Assembly (NCBI RefSeq): GCF_019977335.1
Contig: NZ_AP024653.1
Location: 620,001-684,000 of the forward strand
DNA length: 64,000 nucleotides
Direction: 5' to 3'
Source of the DNA: Arthrobacter sp. NicSoilB4
GTDB taxonomy: Bacteria > Actinomycetota > Actinomycetes > Actinomycetales > Micrococcaceae
The position numbers and the translations under genes are program-made. Shown here one piece after another: positions 42,846-51,524 of the stretch. Under the pieces are notes generated by a model that saw nothing but the letters and a program-made list of their open reading frames with translations, had not been told where the DNA came from and searched no databases. Each line of letters starts with the position of its first letter. Within the stretch, counting starts at the first letter, position 1.

Positions 42846-43924
42846 TGTCAGATTCACAGGAAAAAACCGAGGACGCCACCGACAAACGGATGAAAGAGGT
42901 CCGCTCCCAGGGCCAGCTTTCCCGGTCCCAGGACCTCACCGCGTGGGTCGGCGTCGGCGCCGCTGCCATCATGATTCCGGCCACCGTCGAACGCGCCTCC
43001 AACGCCGCCACGGACCAACTCTTCAGCGTCCGCAGCATTGTTGCTGCCCCGGACCCGGGCAAGGCCGTCAAAGCCCTGGAGGACGGACTCGCCTCCACGG
43101 CCGGGATCATCGGCCCCATGCTGATTGCGGTGTTTATCGTGGTCCTCGCCGCGGCCGCGCTGCAGGGCGGCGTGCACATGAAGAAATTCAAGCTGGACTT
43201 CGAGCACTTCAAACTGCTCAGTGGCCTGAAGCGCGTCTTCGGCACGCAGGCGATCTGGGGCGGGGTCAAGGCGCTGCTGAAGGCCAGTGTGGTGGGGTTG
43301 GTCCTCTACAGCGTCGTGCAGGGGCTGGTTCCGGTGCTGCTGACGGCTGGAGGCATGCCGGTCTCGGGGGTCGTGCAGGCCGCGGGCGGCGGTATCGCGT
43401 CGCTGGTCCAGTTCGCCGTAGCGGCCGGCATCGTGCTGGCTGCGGCCGATTTCTTCGTCGTCATGCGCCGCAACCGCAAGAAGACCCGGATGTCCAAGAA
43501 GGAAGTCCAGGACGAGAACAAAAGCAGCGAAGGCGACCCGCTGATCCGGTCCCAGCGGCGTGCCCGGCAAATGGCGATGAGCCGGAACCGGATGATCGCC
43601 GCGATCGGGGACGCCGACGTCGTGCTGGTCAACCCCACACACTTCGCGGTGGCGCTCAAATACGAACCCGGAAAGTCCGCGCCCCGCGTGGTGGCCAAGG
43701 GCTCCGGCCACATTGCGGCCAGGATCAGGGAAGAGGCGGAGGCAAAGAACGTGCCAATGGTCCAGGACATTCCGCTGACCCGGGCCCTGCACAGCGCCTG
43801 CGAGCTGGGCCAGGAGATCCCGGTGGATTTTTACCGCGCGGTGGCCGGGGTCCTGGCCTTCGTGATGTCACTCAAGGCCCGCGGCGCCGCCCGCGGCATG
43901 CACCGGATGGCCACGGCCCCATGA
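42845..43924 (+). CDS. flhB: Flagellar export switch protein FlhB
   Basis: 359 residues. Four membrane helices are followed by a cytoplasmic domain with the autocleavage motif NPTH (VVLVNPTHFAVALKY, about residue 264). The N-terminus SDSQEKTEDATDKRMKEVRS is typical. After cleavage FlhB switches export from hook to filament proteins together with FliK. flhA follows after 37 bp. Confidence 0.96.
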   Translation: MSDSQEKTEDATDKRMKEVRSQGQLSRSQDLTAWVGVGAAAIMIPATVERASNAATDQLFSVRSIVAAPDPGKAVKALEDGLASTAGIIGPMLIAVFIVVLAAAALQGGVHMKKFKLDFEHFKLLSGLKRVFGTQAIWGGVKALLKASVVGLVLYSVVQGLVPVLLTAGGMPVSGVVQAAGGGIASLVQFAVAAGIVLAAADFFVVMRRNRKKTRMSKKEVQDENKSSEGDPLIRSQRRARQMAMSRNRMIAAIGDADVVLVNPTHFAVALKYEPGKSAPRVVAKGSGHIAARIREEAEAKNVPMVQDIPLTRALHSACELGQEIPVDFYRAVAGVLAFVMSLKARGAARGMHRMATAP

Positions 43925-43961
43925 ACTTTCCTCCAGCCAGCGTCTGTGAAAGGACCGCACC

Positions 43962-46010
43962 ATGAAGAACAGGTTCGCCCCGCTGACAGTGCCGATCGGC
44001 ATCGTCGGCATTGTGCTGCTGCTGATTGTTCCGGTGCCCGCGCCCCTGCTGGACGTCCTCATCGTCTGCAATATCCTGCTGGCGCTCCTGGTGCTGCTGA
44101 CCAGCATGTTCGTGAAGAAGCCGCTGGATTTCTCCGTTTTCCCGTCGCTCCTGCTGGTCGCCACCCTCTTCAGGCTGGGCCTGAACGTCGCCTCCACCCG
44201 GCTGATTCTGGGGGAGGGGCACGCGGGACAGGTCATCGAGGCGTTCGGCCAGGTCACCGTGGGCGGCTCCATGATCATCGGCGCCGTCGTGTTCCTCATC
44301 CTCGTGGTCATCCAGTTCGTGGTGGTCACCAAGGGCGCGGAGCGCGTGGCCGAAGTCGGTGCGCGCTTCACCCTGGACGCCATGCCGGGCAAGCAGATGG
44401 CGATCGACGCCGACCTCAACGCGGGGCTGATCACAGATACCCAGGCCCGGGAACGCCGTGCCGAAGTCTCGGCCGAGGCCGACTTCTACGGCGCCATGGA
44501 TGGCGCCTCGAAGTTCGTCAAGGGTGACGCGATCGCCGGGCTCATCATCATCATCATCAACTTCGTCGGCGGTATCGCGATCGGCATGCTGCAGCGCGGC
44601 ATGGAAATCGGCGACGCCGTAAACACCTTCGGCATCCTGACCATGGGCGACGGCCTTGTGACCCAGATCCCGGCACTGCTGATGGCCGTGTCCACCGGCA
44701 TGATCGTGACCCGTTCCAACGCCGAGTCGGACATGGGACGCACAGCTTCCACCCAGCTGATGCAGTCACCCAATGCGCTGATGATCGCCGGCGTCGCCGC
44801 CGTCGCAATGGCACTTATTCCCGGGATGCCGCCGCTGCCGTTCATCTTGGTCGGTGCCGGGCTGATCTTCGCGTCGCGCCGGATCGCGGCCCAGAAGGCG
44901 CAGGAGGCAAAAACCCGTGACGCCGAGGCGAGTGCGCTGAACTTCCCGGAAATGGATCCGAACGAGAAGCTGCTTGAGGACATGCGCGTCCACCCGGTGG
45001 AGATCCTGCTCGCCCCGGACCTCGTGGACATGGTCTCCGGTGCCTCGGATGACCTGCTGGCGCGGGTGAGGTCCCTGCGGCACAAGATTGCCATGGAACT
45101 TGGCCTGGTTATCCCCCCGGTCCGGACCAGGGACAGCGTCGACCTGCCCCCTGCGAGCTACTCGATCCGGATCGCCGGAGTCGAGGCGGGCGCCGGCACT
45201 GCCCCGAGCGGCCAGATGCTGGCACTGGGCGACAGTCTCGACTCGCTCCCCGGCGTCGCGATGATCGAGCCGGTGTTCGGCCTGGCCGGGAAATGGATCC
45301 CGGCGGAGATGCGGCACAATGCGGAGATGACCGGCGCCACCGTGATCGACCGCGTCTCCGTCCTGGTCACCCACCTGTCCTCGATCGTCACCGCCAACGC
45401 CGCCCGGCTGTTGTCCCGCGAGGACGTCCGGGTCCTGACCGAGGGAGTGCGGAAACAGAGCCCTTCCGCCGTCGACGAACTCACTCCCGCGCTGCTCTCC
45501 CTCGCCGAGCTGCAGCGCGTGCTCCAGGGCCTGCTGGATGAGCAGGTGCCCATCAACGACCTGGCCAGGATCTACGAGGCCCTCACCCTCCGCGCCAAGG
45601 TCTCCACCGACCCGGAATCACTGGTCGAATCCGCGCGGCAGGCCCTGGGCCCGGCGCTGACGGCCAAGTTCATGGATGGCCCTGTGCTGAACGTGATCAT
45701 GATCGACCCCGTCCTGGAACAACACATGCTCGAGGACATGCGGCCCGCCGAGGGCGGCAGTCAGATCGTGATGGGCCAGGACCGGCTCGACGCCGTACTC
45801 CGCTCGGTGCGTTCCGCCGTCGACTCCGCGGCGGCCGCCAACCGGCCGGCCGTGCTGGTCTGCGCGCCGGCGCTCCGCCCCGCCATCCGCCGCCTTGTGG
45901 GAGCGCAGCCCGGCTCCGTGCCGGTACTGTCCTACCGCGAAGTCACCTCAGCCAACGTCCGGATCGAAACAGTAGGAGTCGTTCGCCATGCAGAACCGCT
46001 TTCGGCTTAA
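43962..46010 (+). CDS. flhA: Flagellar export gate protein FlhA
   Basis: 682 residues. Eight membrane helices in the first 320 residues include the FHIPEP region FPSLLLVATLFRLGLNVAST and the cytoplasmic FLIP loop DAMPGKQMAIDADLNAGLI. The C-terminal cytoplasmic docking domain follows. AAAGGACC precedes the ATG. The next gene starts inside its last 23 bp. Confidence 0.96.
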   Translation: MKNRFAPLTVPIGIVGIVLLLIVPVPAPLLDVLIVCNILLALLVLLTSMFVKKPLDFSVFPSLLLVATLFRLGLNVASTRLILGEGHAGQVIEAFGQVTVGGSMIIGAVVFLILVVIQFVVVTKGAERVAEVGARFTLDAMPGKQMAIDADLNAGLITDTQARERRAEVSAEADFYGAMDGASKFVKGDAIAGLIIIIINFVGGIAIGMLQRGMEIGDAVNTFGILTMGDGLVTQIPALLMAVSTGMIVTRSNAESDMGRTASTQLMQSPNALMIAGVAAVAMALIPGMPPLPFILVGAGLIFASRRIAAQKAQEAKTRDAEASALNFPEMDPNEKLLEDMRVHPVEILLAPDLVDMVSGASDDLLARVRSLRHKIAMELGLVIPPVRTRDSVDLPPASYSIRIAGVEAGAGTAPSGQMLALGDSLDSLPGVAMIEPVFGLAGKWIPAEMRHNAEMTGATVIDRVSVLVTHLSSIVTANAARLLSREDVRVLTEGVRKQSPSAVDELTPALLSLAELQRVLQGLLDEQVPINDLARIYEALTLRAKVSTDPESLVESARQALGPALTAKFMDGPVLNVIMIDPVLEQHMLEDMRPAEGGSQIVMGQDRLDAVLRSVRSAVDSAAAANRPAVLVCAPALRPAIRRLVGAQPGSVPVLSYREVTSANVRIETVGVVRHAEPLSA

Positions 46011-47040
46011 AGGCGCCTCGCTGGAGGAAATCCGCCGCAAGGCGGAACAGCAGCACGGCCCCGCCGCGCGCATTGTCTCCGCGGAACGCGTCATCAGTCC
46101 GGGGATCGCCGGACTCTTCGCCGGCGACCGCTACGAGGCGATCGTCGAGGTGGTGACCGGGCACGAGGTGGTCACCGGTGAGGTGGTTCCGGATCCCGAC
46201 ATCCTGTCCGAGGCCGACGTGCCCGCCGCACGGCCAGCCGGGGCCGCGAAGCCCGCGGTGGCTGCGCCGGCCCACGACTTGAAGGGGGCAGCGATTGCGG
46301 CCCTGCTCGAGGAAGCCGATGCCGCCGAACTGAGCCTGCACCGCCCCGGAAACCCCGGTCTCTCAACGGAGTCCCCGGACTTCGCCGAACTGCTGGAACA
46401 GCTCGGCACCGGGCTGCGCGGCCCGGCCGACGCGCCCGGTGTCCCCGGCGGCCGCAACCGGCAGGCGTCCGGAACGGCCCCTGCCCCTGCCTCAGCCCTG
46501 GCTGCGGGCGCTGTGACTCGGGCTGAGTCGGCGCCGGTACCGTTGCGCGAGTCCGTGCCGGTGCCTTTGAGCGGTACAGGCGATCTGGTGGTCCTTGTGG
46601 GCCTTGGCGACGACGCGCTGGACACAGCCCTGGCCATGTCCACGGCGGCCGGTGGCGCCGATGTGCGGACGGCAGGGAAGCTGTCCGCCTACGGTCATCT
46701 GCACGTCGAAGGACGCCAGGGCGCGACGGCGGCCCGCGCCCATGCCGTGCTGACGGACCAGACCGTGCTCGTGGCCTTCGGCCTCGGGAAAGCCCGCGAT
46801 GCGCTCGCGCGGCTCCAGGCAGTCGCCGCACTGTCCGCCGACCAGCTGTGGGTGGTGGTCGACGCCGGACGCAAACAGGAGGACTCAGAGCGCTGGGTGG
46901 GCGTGCTCGCCGCCCAACTGGACATCACTGCGGTAGCCGTCGTGGGGGCCGCGGAGACGGCCACCCCGGAAACCGTCAACACGCTGGGACTGCCGGTGGG
47001 TTGGATCGATTCCGGCCAGGCCCGTTCGGCCAGGATCTGA
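45988..47040 (+). CDS. FlhF-like protein with no recognisable P-loop
   Basis: 350 residues in the place flhF occupies after flhA, overlapping flhA by 23 bp. The N-terminus QNRFRLKGASLEEIRRKAEQ plus GPAARIVSAERV resembles the FlhF B domain. A low-complexity linker (about 80-185) follows. From about 190 the order of an SRP-GTPase-like domain can be traced: LVVLVGLGDDALDTALAMST where the Walker A GPTGVGKTTTLAKL belongs, WVVVDAGRKQ near 286, VVGAAETATPE, and TLGLPVGWIDSGQ where SRP GTPases have GLPVxxxxxGQ. The G1 Gly-Lys-Ser/Thr is absent, so GTP binding is unlikely. No flhG-type ATPase follows. Confidence 0.7.
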   Translation: MQNRFRLKGASLEEIRRKAEQQHGPAARIVSAERVISPGIAGLFAGDRYEAIVEVVTGHEVVTGEVVPDPDILSEADVPAARPAGAAKPAVAAPAHDLKGAAIAALLEEADAAELSLHRPGNPGLSTESPDFAELLEQLGTGLRGPADAPGVPGGRNRQASGTAPAPASALAAGAVTRAESAPVPLRESVPVPLSGTGDLVVLVGLGDDALDTALAMSTAAGGADVRTAGKLSAYGHLHVEGRQGATAARAHAVLTDQTVLVAFGLGKARDALARLQAVAALSADQLWVVVDAGRKQEDSERWVGVLAAQLDITAVAVVGAAETATPETVNTLGLPVGWIDSGQARSARI

Positions 47041-47114
47041 GATGCGCGGCACGATCCGGGCACACGCAGCGGGACTCGTCGGCAGCGCCGCACAGCGAAG
47101 GGTAGATTGAGAGG

Positions 47115-47390
47115 ATGCTGGTACTTACACGCAAGCCGGGCGAACAGATCATGATCGGCGATGGGATCGTCATCACGGTTCTCGAAGGCCGCGGCGACGG
47201 TGTTCGGATAGGCATTGAGGCGCCCCGTGGAGTGCCGATCCAGCGCCGGGAAGTCATCGAAGCCATTGCCGCGGCGAACCTGGCGGCAGCTGAGGCCGGC
47301 GCGGACGCCGGCCAGGACACGGAAGACGCGCTGCGCGGGCTCTTGCCGCCGGCGGCCCCCTCCACAGCGCCGGTCGCCCCCGCGGACTGA
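47115..47390 (+). CDS. csrA: Carbon storage / translational regulator CsrA
   Basis: 91 residues. It is an RNA-binding dimer that represses translation at GGA sites. The core LVLTRKPGEQIMIGDGIVIT and VRIGIEAPRGVPIQRREVIE retains the RNA-contact residues near Leu4 and Arg44. The last 35 residues are an Ala/Pro/Asp-rich tail beyond the usual 61-75. GAGAGG precedes the ATG. With FliW it should form the flagellin homeostasis switch. It is convergent with the second flgN-like gene. Confidence 0.95.
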   Translation: MLVLTRKPGEQIMIGDGIVITVLEGRGDGVRIGIEAPRGVPIQRREVIEAIAAANLAAAEAGADAGQDTEDALRGLLPPAAPSTAPVAPAD

Positions 47391-47424
47391 CTGCCGGGCC
47401 GTCCTGAGTCCCGAGTCCCGGGGT

Positions 47425-47452
47425 GCGGCCACCGGTCAATCGCGGTGGCCGC
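47425..47452. terminator. Bidirectional hairpin between csrA and the second flgN-like gene
   Basis: A 10-bp perfect stem GCGGCCACCG / CGGTGGCCGC with an 8-nt loop that includes the stop of the minus-strand gene. It serves both convergent genes. Confidence 0.7.
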
Positions 47453-47987
47453 CGAGGTAGTGGTCCAGCATGGGCTGGTTGGTCCGGCGGGTGACCGCCA
47501 GGGCGCGCTCAATGTTTCCCGCCGTCGTCAGCTGATCAAGAACCCCTGCGGTGTCCGCCGGCAAAGACACGGGGTCGCCGTTGCGCGGTCCGGCGGGCGC
47601 GCCGGCCACCGGACGGTTGAGATTGCCCAGAGTGTCTACGCTGGTGCGGGCGGCGTCGTCGAGCTGCCGGAGCAGTTCGCGCAGCCCGTCCAGGTGATCC
47701 TGCAGGACTTCAGCCCAGGCGCCGGGAGGTGCCCCTGCGACAAGCTCATTCAGGGTCGCCTGCGCGGGCAAGCCCCACTCGGCTGCCACAGCGGCCGACT
47801 CGACACTCCGGGCCAGTGCTTCAAAGCGCAGCCGATCAAGGACACTCTCCACTTCGGAAGCGGTGAAGCTCAACCACTGGAGGTTGCCGGCCAGGACATG
47901 AAGCCGCTGCGTTTCCAGCCTGAACAACAGCAATTCCAGCTGTCGGCGTTCCTGCCAGAGAGCTGCCGAAAGATCACCTGCACCCAT
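47436..47987 (-). CDS. Second FlgN-like export chaperone
   Basis: 183 residues from ATG 47987 (AAGGGGA about 9 nt upstream; an in-frame GTG at 48008 is possible). The first 110 residues are paralogous to FlgN at 21318-21806: ALWQERRQLELLLFRLETQR, AEWGLPAQATLNELV and APPGAWAEVLQDHLD align without large gaps. The C-terminal 60 residues differ. It is probably a chaperone for an exported flagellar protein, perhaps with a client other than FlgK/FlgL. It stands alone between csrA and the sigma factor gene on the opposite strand. Confidence 0.75.
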   Translation of the reverse strand: MGAGDLSAALWQERRQLELLLFRLETQRLHVLAGNLQWLSFTASEVESVLDRLRFEALARSVESAAVAAEWGLPAQATLNELVAGAPPGAWAEVLQDHLDGLRELLRQLDDAARTSVDTLGNLNRPVAGAPAGPRNGDPVSLPADTAGVLDQLTTAGNIERALAVTRRTNQPMLDHYLGGHRD

Positions 47988-48212
47988 GGGCCCCATTCCC
48001 CTTGCCACCCCGGCCGAGAAGCCTTACCGCATTTTCAGCCAAGCTTTTCCCTGAGGTTACACGCAGAGCGGGGATCAGGTGATAGGTTTCGTCTTGGGTG
48101 CCGCACCCGGGTTTTAAACACCGACTTTCATGGGGAAAGCACGGGGCCCATTTCGGGGGCGGCTCTCGTTCGTTTAAGGCTGCCGCATCCTGTCTCATGG
48201 GGGGACACTCTA

Positions 48213-49031
48213 TTGAATCGCGTGGAACGCAACGAGATGGTCACACAGCATCTTCCGCTGGTGGGCTACCTCGTCTCAGACTTGTGCTCAAAGGCGTCAC
48301 ACCTTTCCCGCGATGACCTGGCGTCGGCGGGCGCCATTGCCCTGATCACCTCGGCGGATTCCTTCGACCCGGACCTCGGTGTGCCGTTCGGTGCTTTCGC
48401 GCGCCGGCGGATCCTGGGCGCTTTTGCCGACGAGATGCGAGCCAGCGACTGGGCCACCCGCTCGGCGCGCCGCAGGATCAAAGAAACCATGTCGGTCCAG
48501 GAGACCCTCGCCGCAGCCCTCGGACGCACCCCCAGCGTCGACGAGATTGCCGCGGCCCTGGGTGTGCAGCAGAGCGTCGTCGAGGCGGCCCTGGCCGATG
48601 CCTCCAGGACGCTGACGCCACTGGACGAGGCCGTTGTCGACACGCTGGCCGCCGAGACCCTTACCCCGGAGCACTCCGTGCTCGCGGACGAGCGGCTGCA
48701 GTACCTCCGCGCCGCGGTGAAGTCCCTTCCCGAGCGGATGCGCTACGTCGTCGAGGAGATCTACTTTGGCGACCGGACCGTCAAGGATCTGGCCGCGGAA
48801 CTTGGATCGACCCACGCGGCGGTCTCCCAGCAGCGGGCCGAGGCCATCCGGCTCATGCGTGACGGCCTGACCGCGCACTACTCGGACGATCCCGGGCAGG
48901 GCTTCGAGCCCCAGTCGCGGATCACGCCGAAACGCCGGAACGACTACCTCGCCCAGCTGGCGGAGACCACTGCGGGCGGCATCACCAGGGCCATCTTCCC
49001 GCACGGGCCGGTACTGAACGAAGCGGTCTGA
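48213..49031 (+). CDS. fliA: Flagellar sigma factor (FliA/sigma-28 type)
   Basis: 272 residues from TTG 48213, which has GGGGGGA 7 nt upstream; GTG 48222 is too far from it. Region 2 contains LPLVGYLVSDLCSKASHLSR, FDPDLGVPFGAFARRRILGA and FADEMRASDWATRSARRRIK; region 3 ALGRTPSVDEIAAALGV; region 4 LPERMRYVVEEIYFGDRTVK and a helix-turn-helix AELGSTHAAVSQQRAEAIRL. It presumably reads the GCCGATA-type promoters of this cluster. No flgM anti-sigma gene was recognised nearby. Confidence 0.9.
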   Translation: MNRVERNEMVTQHLPLVGYLVSDLCSKASHLSRDDLASAGAIALITSADSFDPDLGVPFGAFARRRILGAFADEMRASDWATRSARRRIKETMSVQETLAAALGRTPSVDEIAAALGVQQSVVEAALADASRTLTPLDEAVVDTLAAETLTPEHSVLADERLQYLRAAVKSLPERMRYVVEEIYFGDRTVKDLAAELGSTHAAVSQQRAEAIRLMRDGLTAHYSDDPGQGFEPQSRITPKRRNDYLAQLAETTAGGITRAIFPHGPVLNEAV

Positions 49032-49245
49032 ACGGCCGCGAACGCCTTTCCCGGCCGGTAGTAAGCCAACTTAGTAAGCTGACCGAGAAATCCTTCCCGG
49101 AGCGTCGCGGTCCCTCCATGCCCTGGGGTAGCGTCGTTAGCATCGTATCTGGCGGTATCGCACGCTTTGTCACTTGTTTCAACGGCAGCTTCAAACGGCA
49201 GCTTCAGCAGAAGCGCGGCGATACCGGGACTACTCAGGAGGACAC

Positions 49246-49725
49246 ATGAAGGCATCACCAACGCTCACGACGAACCTGCAGGCAGTGCTCGTGGACCTGA
49301 TCGAAATCCACGTTCAGGGCAAACAGGCGCATTGGAACATCGTCGGGACGAACTTCCGGGACCTCCACCTGCAGCTCGACGAGATCATCGACTCGGCCCG
49401 CACCTTCGCGGATGACCTGGCAGAGCGCATGCGCGCACTGCACGCCCTCCCGGACGGCCGCAGCTCCACGGTGTCCAAGTCCACCTCGCTTGCCGAATTC
49501 CCGGCCGGTTTGATCAATACCAAGGACGCCATCGAGCGGATCGTCGCGGCGCTTGAAGCCGCTGTCGGCACCATGCGCAAAGTCCACGACGCAGTGGACG
49601 AGGAGGACCCCACGACGGCGGATCTGCTGCACGAGTTCATCGCCAAGTTCGAGCAGTACGCCTGGATGGTCAACGCCGAGACGATGCGGGCCAGCGCCAG
49701 TGTCACCACGGCGGACAGCAAGTAG
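49246..49725 (+). CDS. dps: Dps-family ferritin-like DNA-protection protein
   Basis: 159 residues from ATG 49246 with a perfect AGGAGGACAC ribosome site. The ferroxidase motif GKQAHWNIVGTNFRDLHLQL plus DEIIDSARTFADDLAERM supplies the His, Asp and Glu ligands between dodecamer subunits. Protects DNA from iron and peroxide. A 215-bp leader region precedes it. Monocistronic. Confidence 0.95.
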   Translation: MKASPTLTTNLQAVLVDLIEIHVQGKQAHWNIVGTNFRDLHLQLDEIIDSARTFADDLAERMRALHALPDGRSSTVSKSTSLAEFPAGLINTKDAIERIVAALEAAVGTMRKVHDAVDEEDPTTADLLHEFIAKFEQYAWMVNAETMRASASVTTADSK

Positions 49726-49744
49726 CGTCCCCCGGCAGTTTGTC

Positions 49745-49780
49745 AGCGCCCGGCTCCGGTTCCCACCGGCGCCGGGCGCT
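49745..49780. terminator. Hairpin between dps and the convergent MFS gene
   Basis: A perfect 10-bp stem AGCGCCCGGC / GCCGGGCGCT with a 16-nt GC-rich loop that can fold further. Confidence 0.7.
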
Positions 49781-49807
49781 CGCCATTTAAGCCCGCGGGC
49801 CGCAGGG

Positions 49808-51454
49808 CTACCGCGCGGTTGGCACTTTCCGGAGGACGACGGCGGCGAGGACCGAGGCTCCCGCCATCAGGACCAGCGCGATGGCCGCCGTGATGTGGAC
49901 GCCCGAGTCGAAGGCAGCCCGGGCAGCGGTCATCACTGCGTCCGCCAGCGGTCCCGGGAGAGCCTGGGCCAGCTCCACCGCCCCCGCAAGCGTCTCGCCG
50001 GCCTGGGCTGACGCCTCGGCAGGGGCAGCCTCGGCGACGCCGGCGGGCAGTCGGAGATTGCCCTGGTAGGAGGCCGTCAGAATGGAACCGAGGATGGCGG
50101 TGCCGAGCAGCGAGCCTATTTCGTAGCCGGTCTCGGAAATCGCGGCCGCTGCGCCGGATTTCTCCGCGGGAGCGGCGCCGAGGATTAGGTCGTTGGAGAT
50201 GGTCTCCGCGGCGCCGACGCCGAGGCACAGCACGAGCAGGGCAGCCAGCAGCAGCGCCGGGCCGTTGCCGTGATCACCGAAGGCCACCAGGAAGTAGCCG
50301 GCGGCGCTGAGGAGCAGTCCGCCGGCCACGACGAAACCAGGGCGGACCTTCTTCACCAGCGGCACCACCAGCAGTCCCGCCGCCACTGTGGCGATCAGGG
50401 CGGGAACCATGGCAACGCCGGATGCCGAGGGGGACTGCCCCTCGAGCAGCTGGAGGTGCTGGGCAAGGAACAGGATGAAGCCGTTGAAGGAGAACAGTGC
50501 CAGCACGTTCGCGATGATGGCGGTGCTGAAGACCCGGTTGCCGAAGAGGCTGATATCCAGCAGCGGAGCGGTGCGGTTCCGTGCCCCGGCGTCGGCCGGG
50601 GGCATGTTGCTCTGCGCCGGACCGCCCGACAGGAGTTGCCGCTGGCGCCGGATGAAGACGTAGCCCATCAGCAGGCCAAAGCCGATGGCGGCCAGTGGTT
50701 CAGCGGCCGGTCCGTGGGTGGCCAGGATCTTGATGCCGTAGACCACCGGCACCATCACCAGCAGGGACAGGACGATGCTGGGCACGTCCACGCGGCCCGG
50801 GTTCGGGTCGCGGGATTCCGGGATCAGGGCCGGACCCAGGACCAGCAGCGGGAGGATGATCGGCACGGCTACGAGCAGGACTGCGCCCCACCAGAAGTGC
50901 TCCACCAGCCAGCCGCCGAAGATCGGGCCCAGCGCGGCGCCGCCGGAGAAGCCGGCGGCCCAGATGGCTACGGCCAGCCGGCGCCGGTTGGGCTCGGGGA
51001 AGATGTTGCGGATCAGGGACAGGGTGGACGGCATCAGCATGGCGCCGAAGAACCCCAGCCCTGCGCGTCCGGCGATCAGCCATTCGGCGCTGGGGGCGAA
51101 GGCGGTGACCGCCGAGACGGCAGCGAAACCCGTGCTGCCGATGAAGAGCAGCCGGCGGCGGCCGATCCTGTCCCCGAGGCTGCCCATGGCCACGAGAAGA
51201 CCGGCCAGAACCAGGGGATACGCGTCGACAATCCAGAGCAGCTCGACTCCGGTGGCGTCGAGGCCGCGCGCGATGGCCGGCAGCGCAAAGGTCAGGGCAG
51301 TGTTGTCGACGGCGACGAGCAACACCGGAAACATCAACAGCGCCAGCGCCAGCCAGTCGCGCCACGGCGCGCGCGGTGCATGGTTGGTTGTGGCCCCGGC
51401 GGCGGACTTGCCAACTGCGCCGGTGGTGCTGCGGGTGAAGGAAGTGTTGCTCAT
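49808..51454 (-). CDS. MFS drug exporter, DHA2 (14-helix) family
   Basis: 548 residues with about 14 membrane helices. Motif A reads MGSLGDRIGRRRLL between helices 2 and 3, and DNTALTFALPAIARGL at helix 1 contains the acidic residue typical of QacA/SmvA-type exporters. It probably exports quaternary ammonium compounds or other cationic drugs by proton antiport. It diverges from a TetR gene across a perfect palindrome, the usual repressor-exporter layout. Confidence 0.9.
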   Translation of the reverse strand: MSNTSFTRSTTGAVGKSAAGATTNHAPRAPWRDWLALALLMFPVLLVAVDNTALTFALPAIARGLDATGVELLWIVDAYPLVLAGLLVAMGSLGDRIGRRRLLFIGSTGFAAVSAVTAFAPSAEWLIAGRAGLGFFGAMLMPSTLSLIRNIFPEPNRRRLAVAIWAAGFSGGAALGPIFGGWLVEHFWWGAVLLVAVPIILPLLVLGPALIPESRDPNPGRVDVPSIVLSLLVMVPVVYGIKILATHGPAAEPLAAIGFGLLMGYVFIRRQRQLLSGGPAQSNMPPADAGARNRTAPLLDISLFGNRVFSTAIIANVLALFSFNGFILFLAQHLQLLEGQSPSASGVAMVPALIATVAAGLLVVPLVKKVRPGFVVAGGLLLSAAGYFLVAFGDHGNGPALLLAALLVLCLGVGAAETISNDLILGAAPAEKSGAAAAISETGYEIGSLLGTAILGSILTASYQGNLRLPAGVAEAAPAEASAQAGETLAGAVELAQALPGPLADAVMTAARAAFDSGVHITAAIALVLMAGASVLAAVVLRKVPTAR

Positions 51455-51457
51455 CCA

Positions 51458-51489
51458 CTTAACTGTACCGTCTGGACGGTACAGTTAAG
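51458..51489. promoter_or_regulatory. TetR-type operator palindrome
   Basis: A perfect palindrome with 15-bp arms: CTTAACTGTACCGTC, TG, GACGGTACAGTTAAG. It lies 3 bp from the MFS start and just before the TetR coding region, so binding would cover both promoters. Confidence 0.9.
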
Positions 51490-51524
51490 AAATGAAGCCC
51501 CCGCCAGGGGGCATGATAGGACGC

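Noticed and set aside
49183-49206. Short duplication (ACGGCAGCTTCA twice) before dps
   Set aside because: A single small direct repeat in a leader, with no sign of function.
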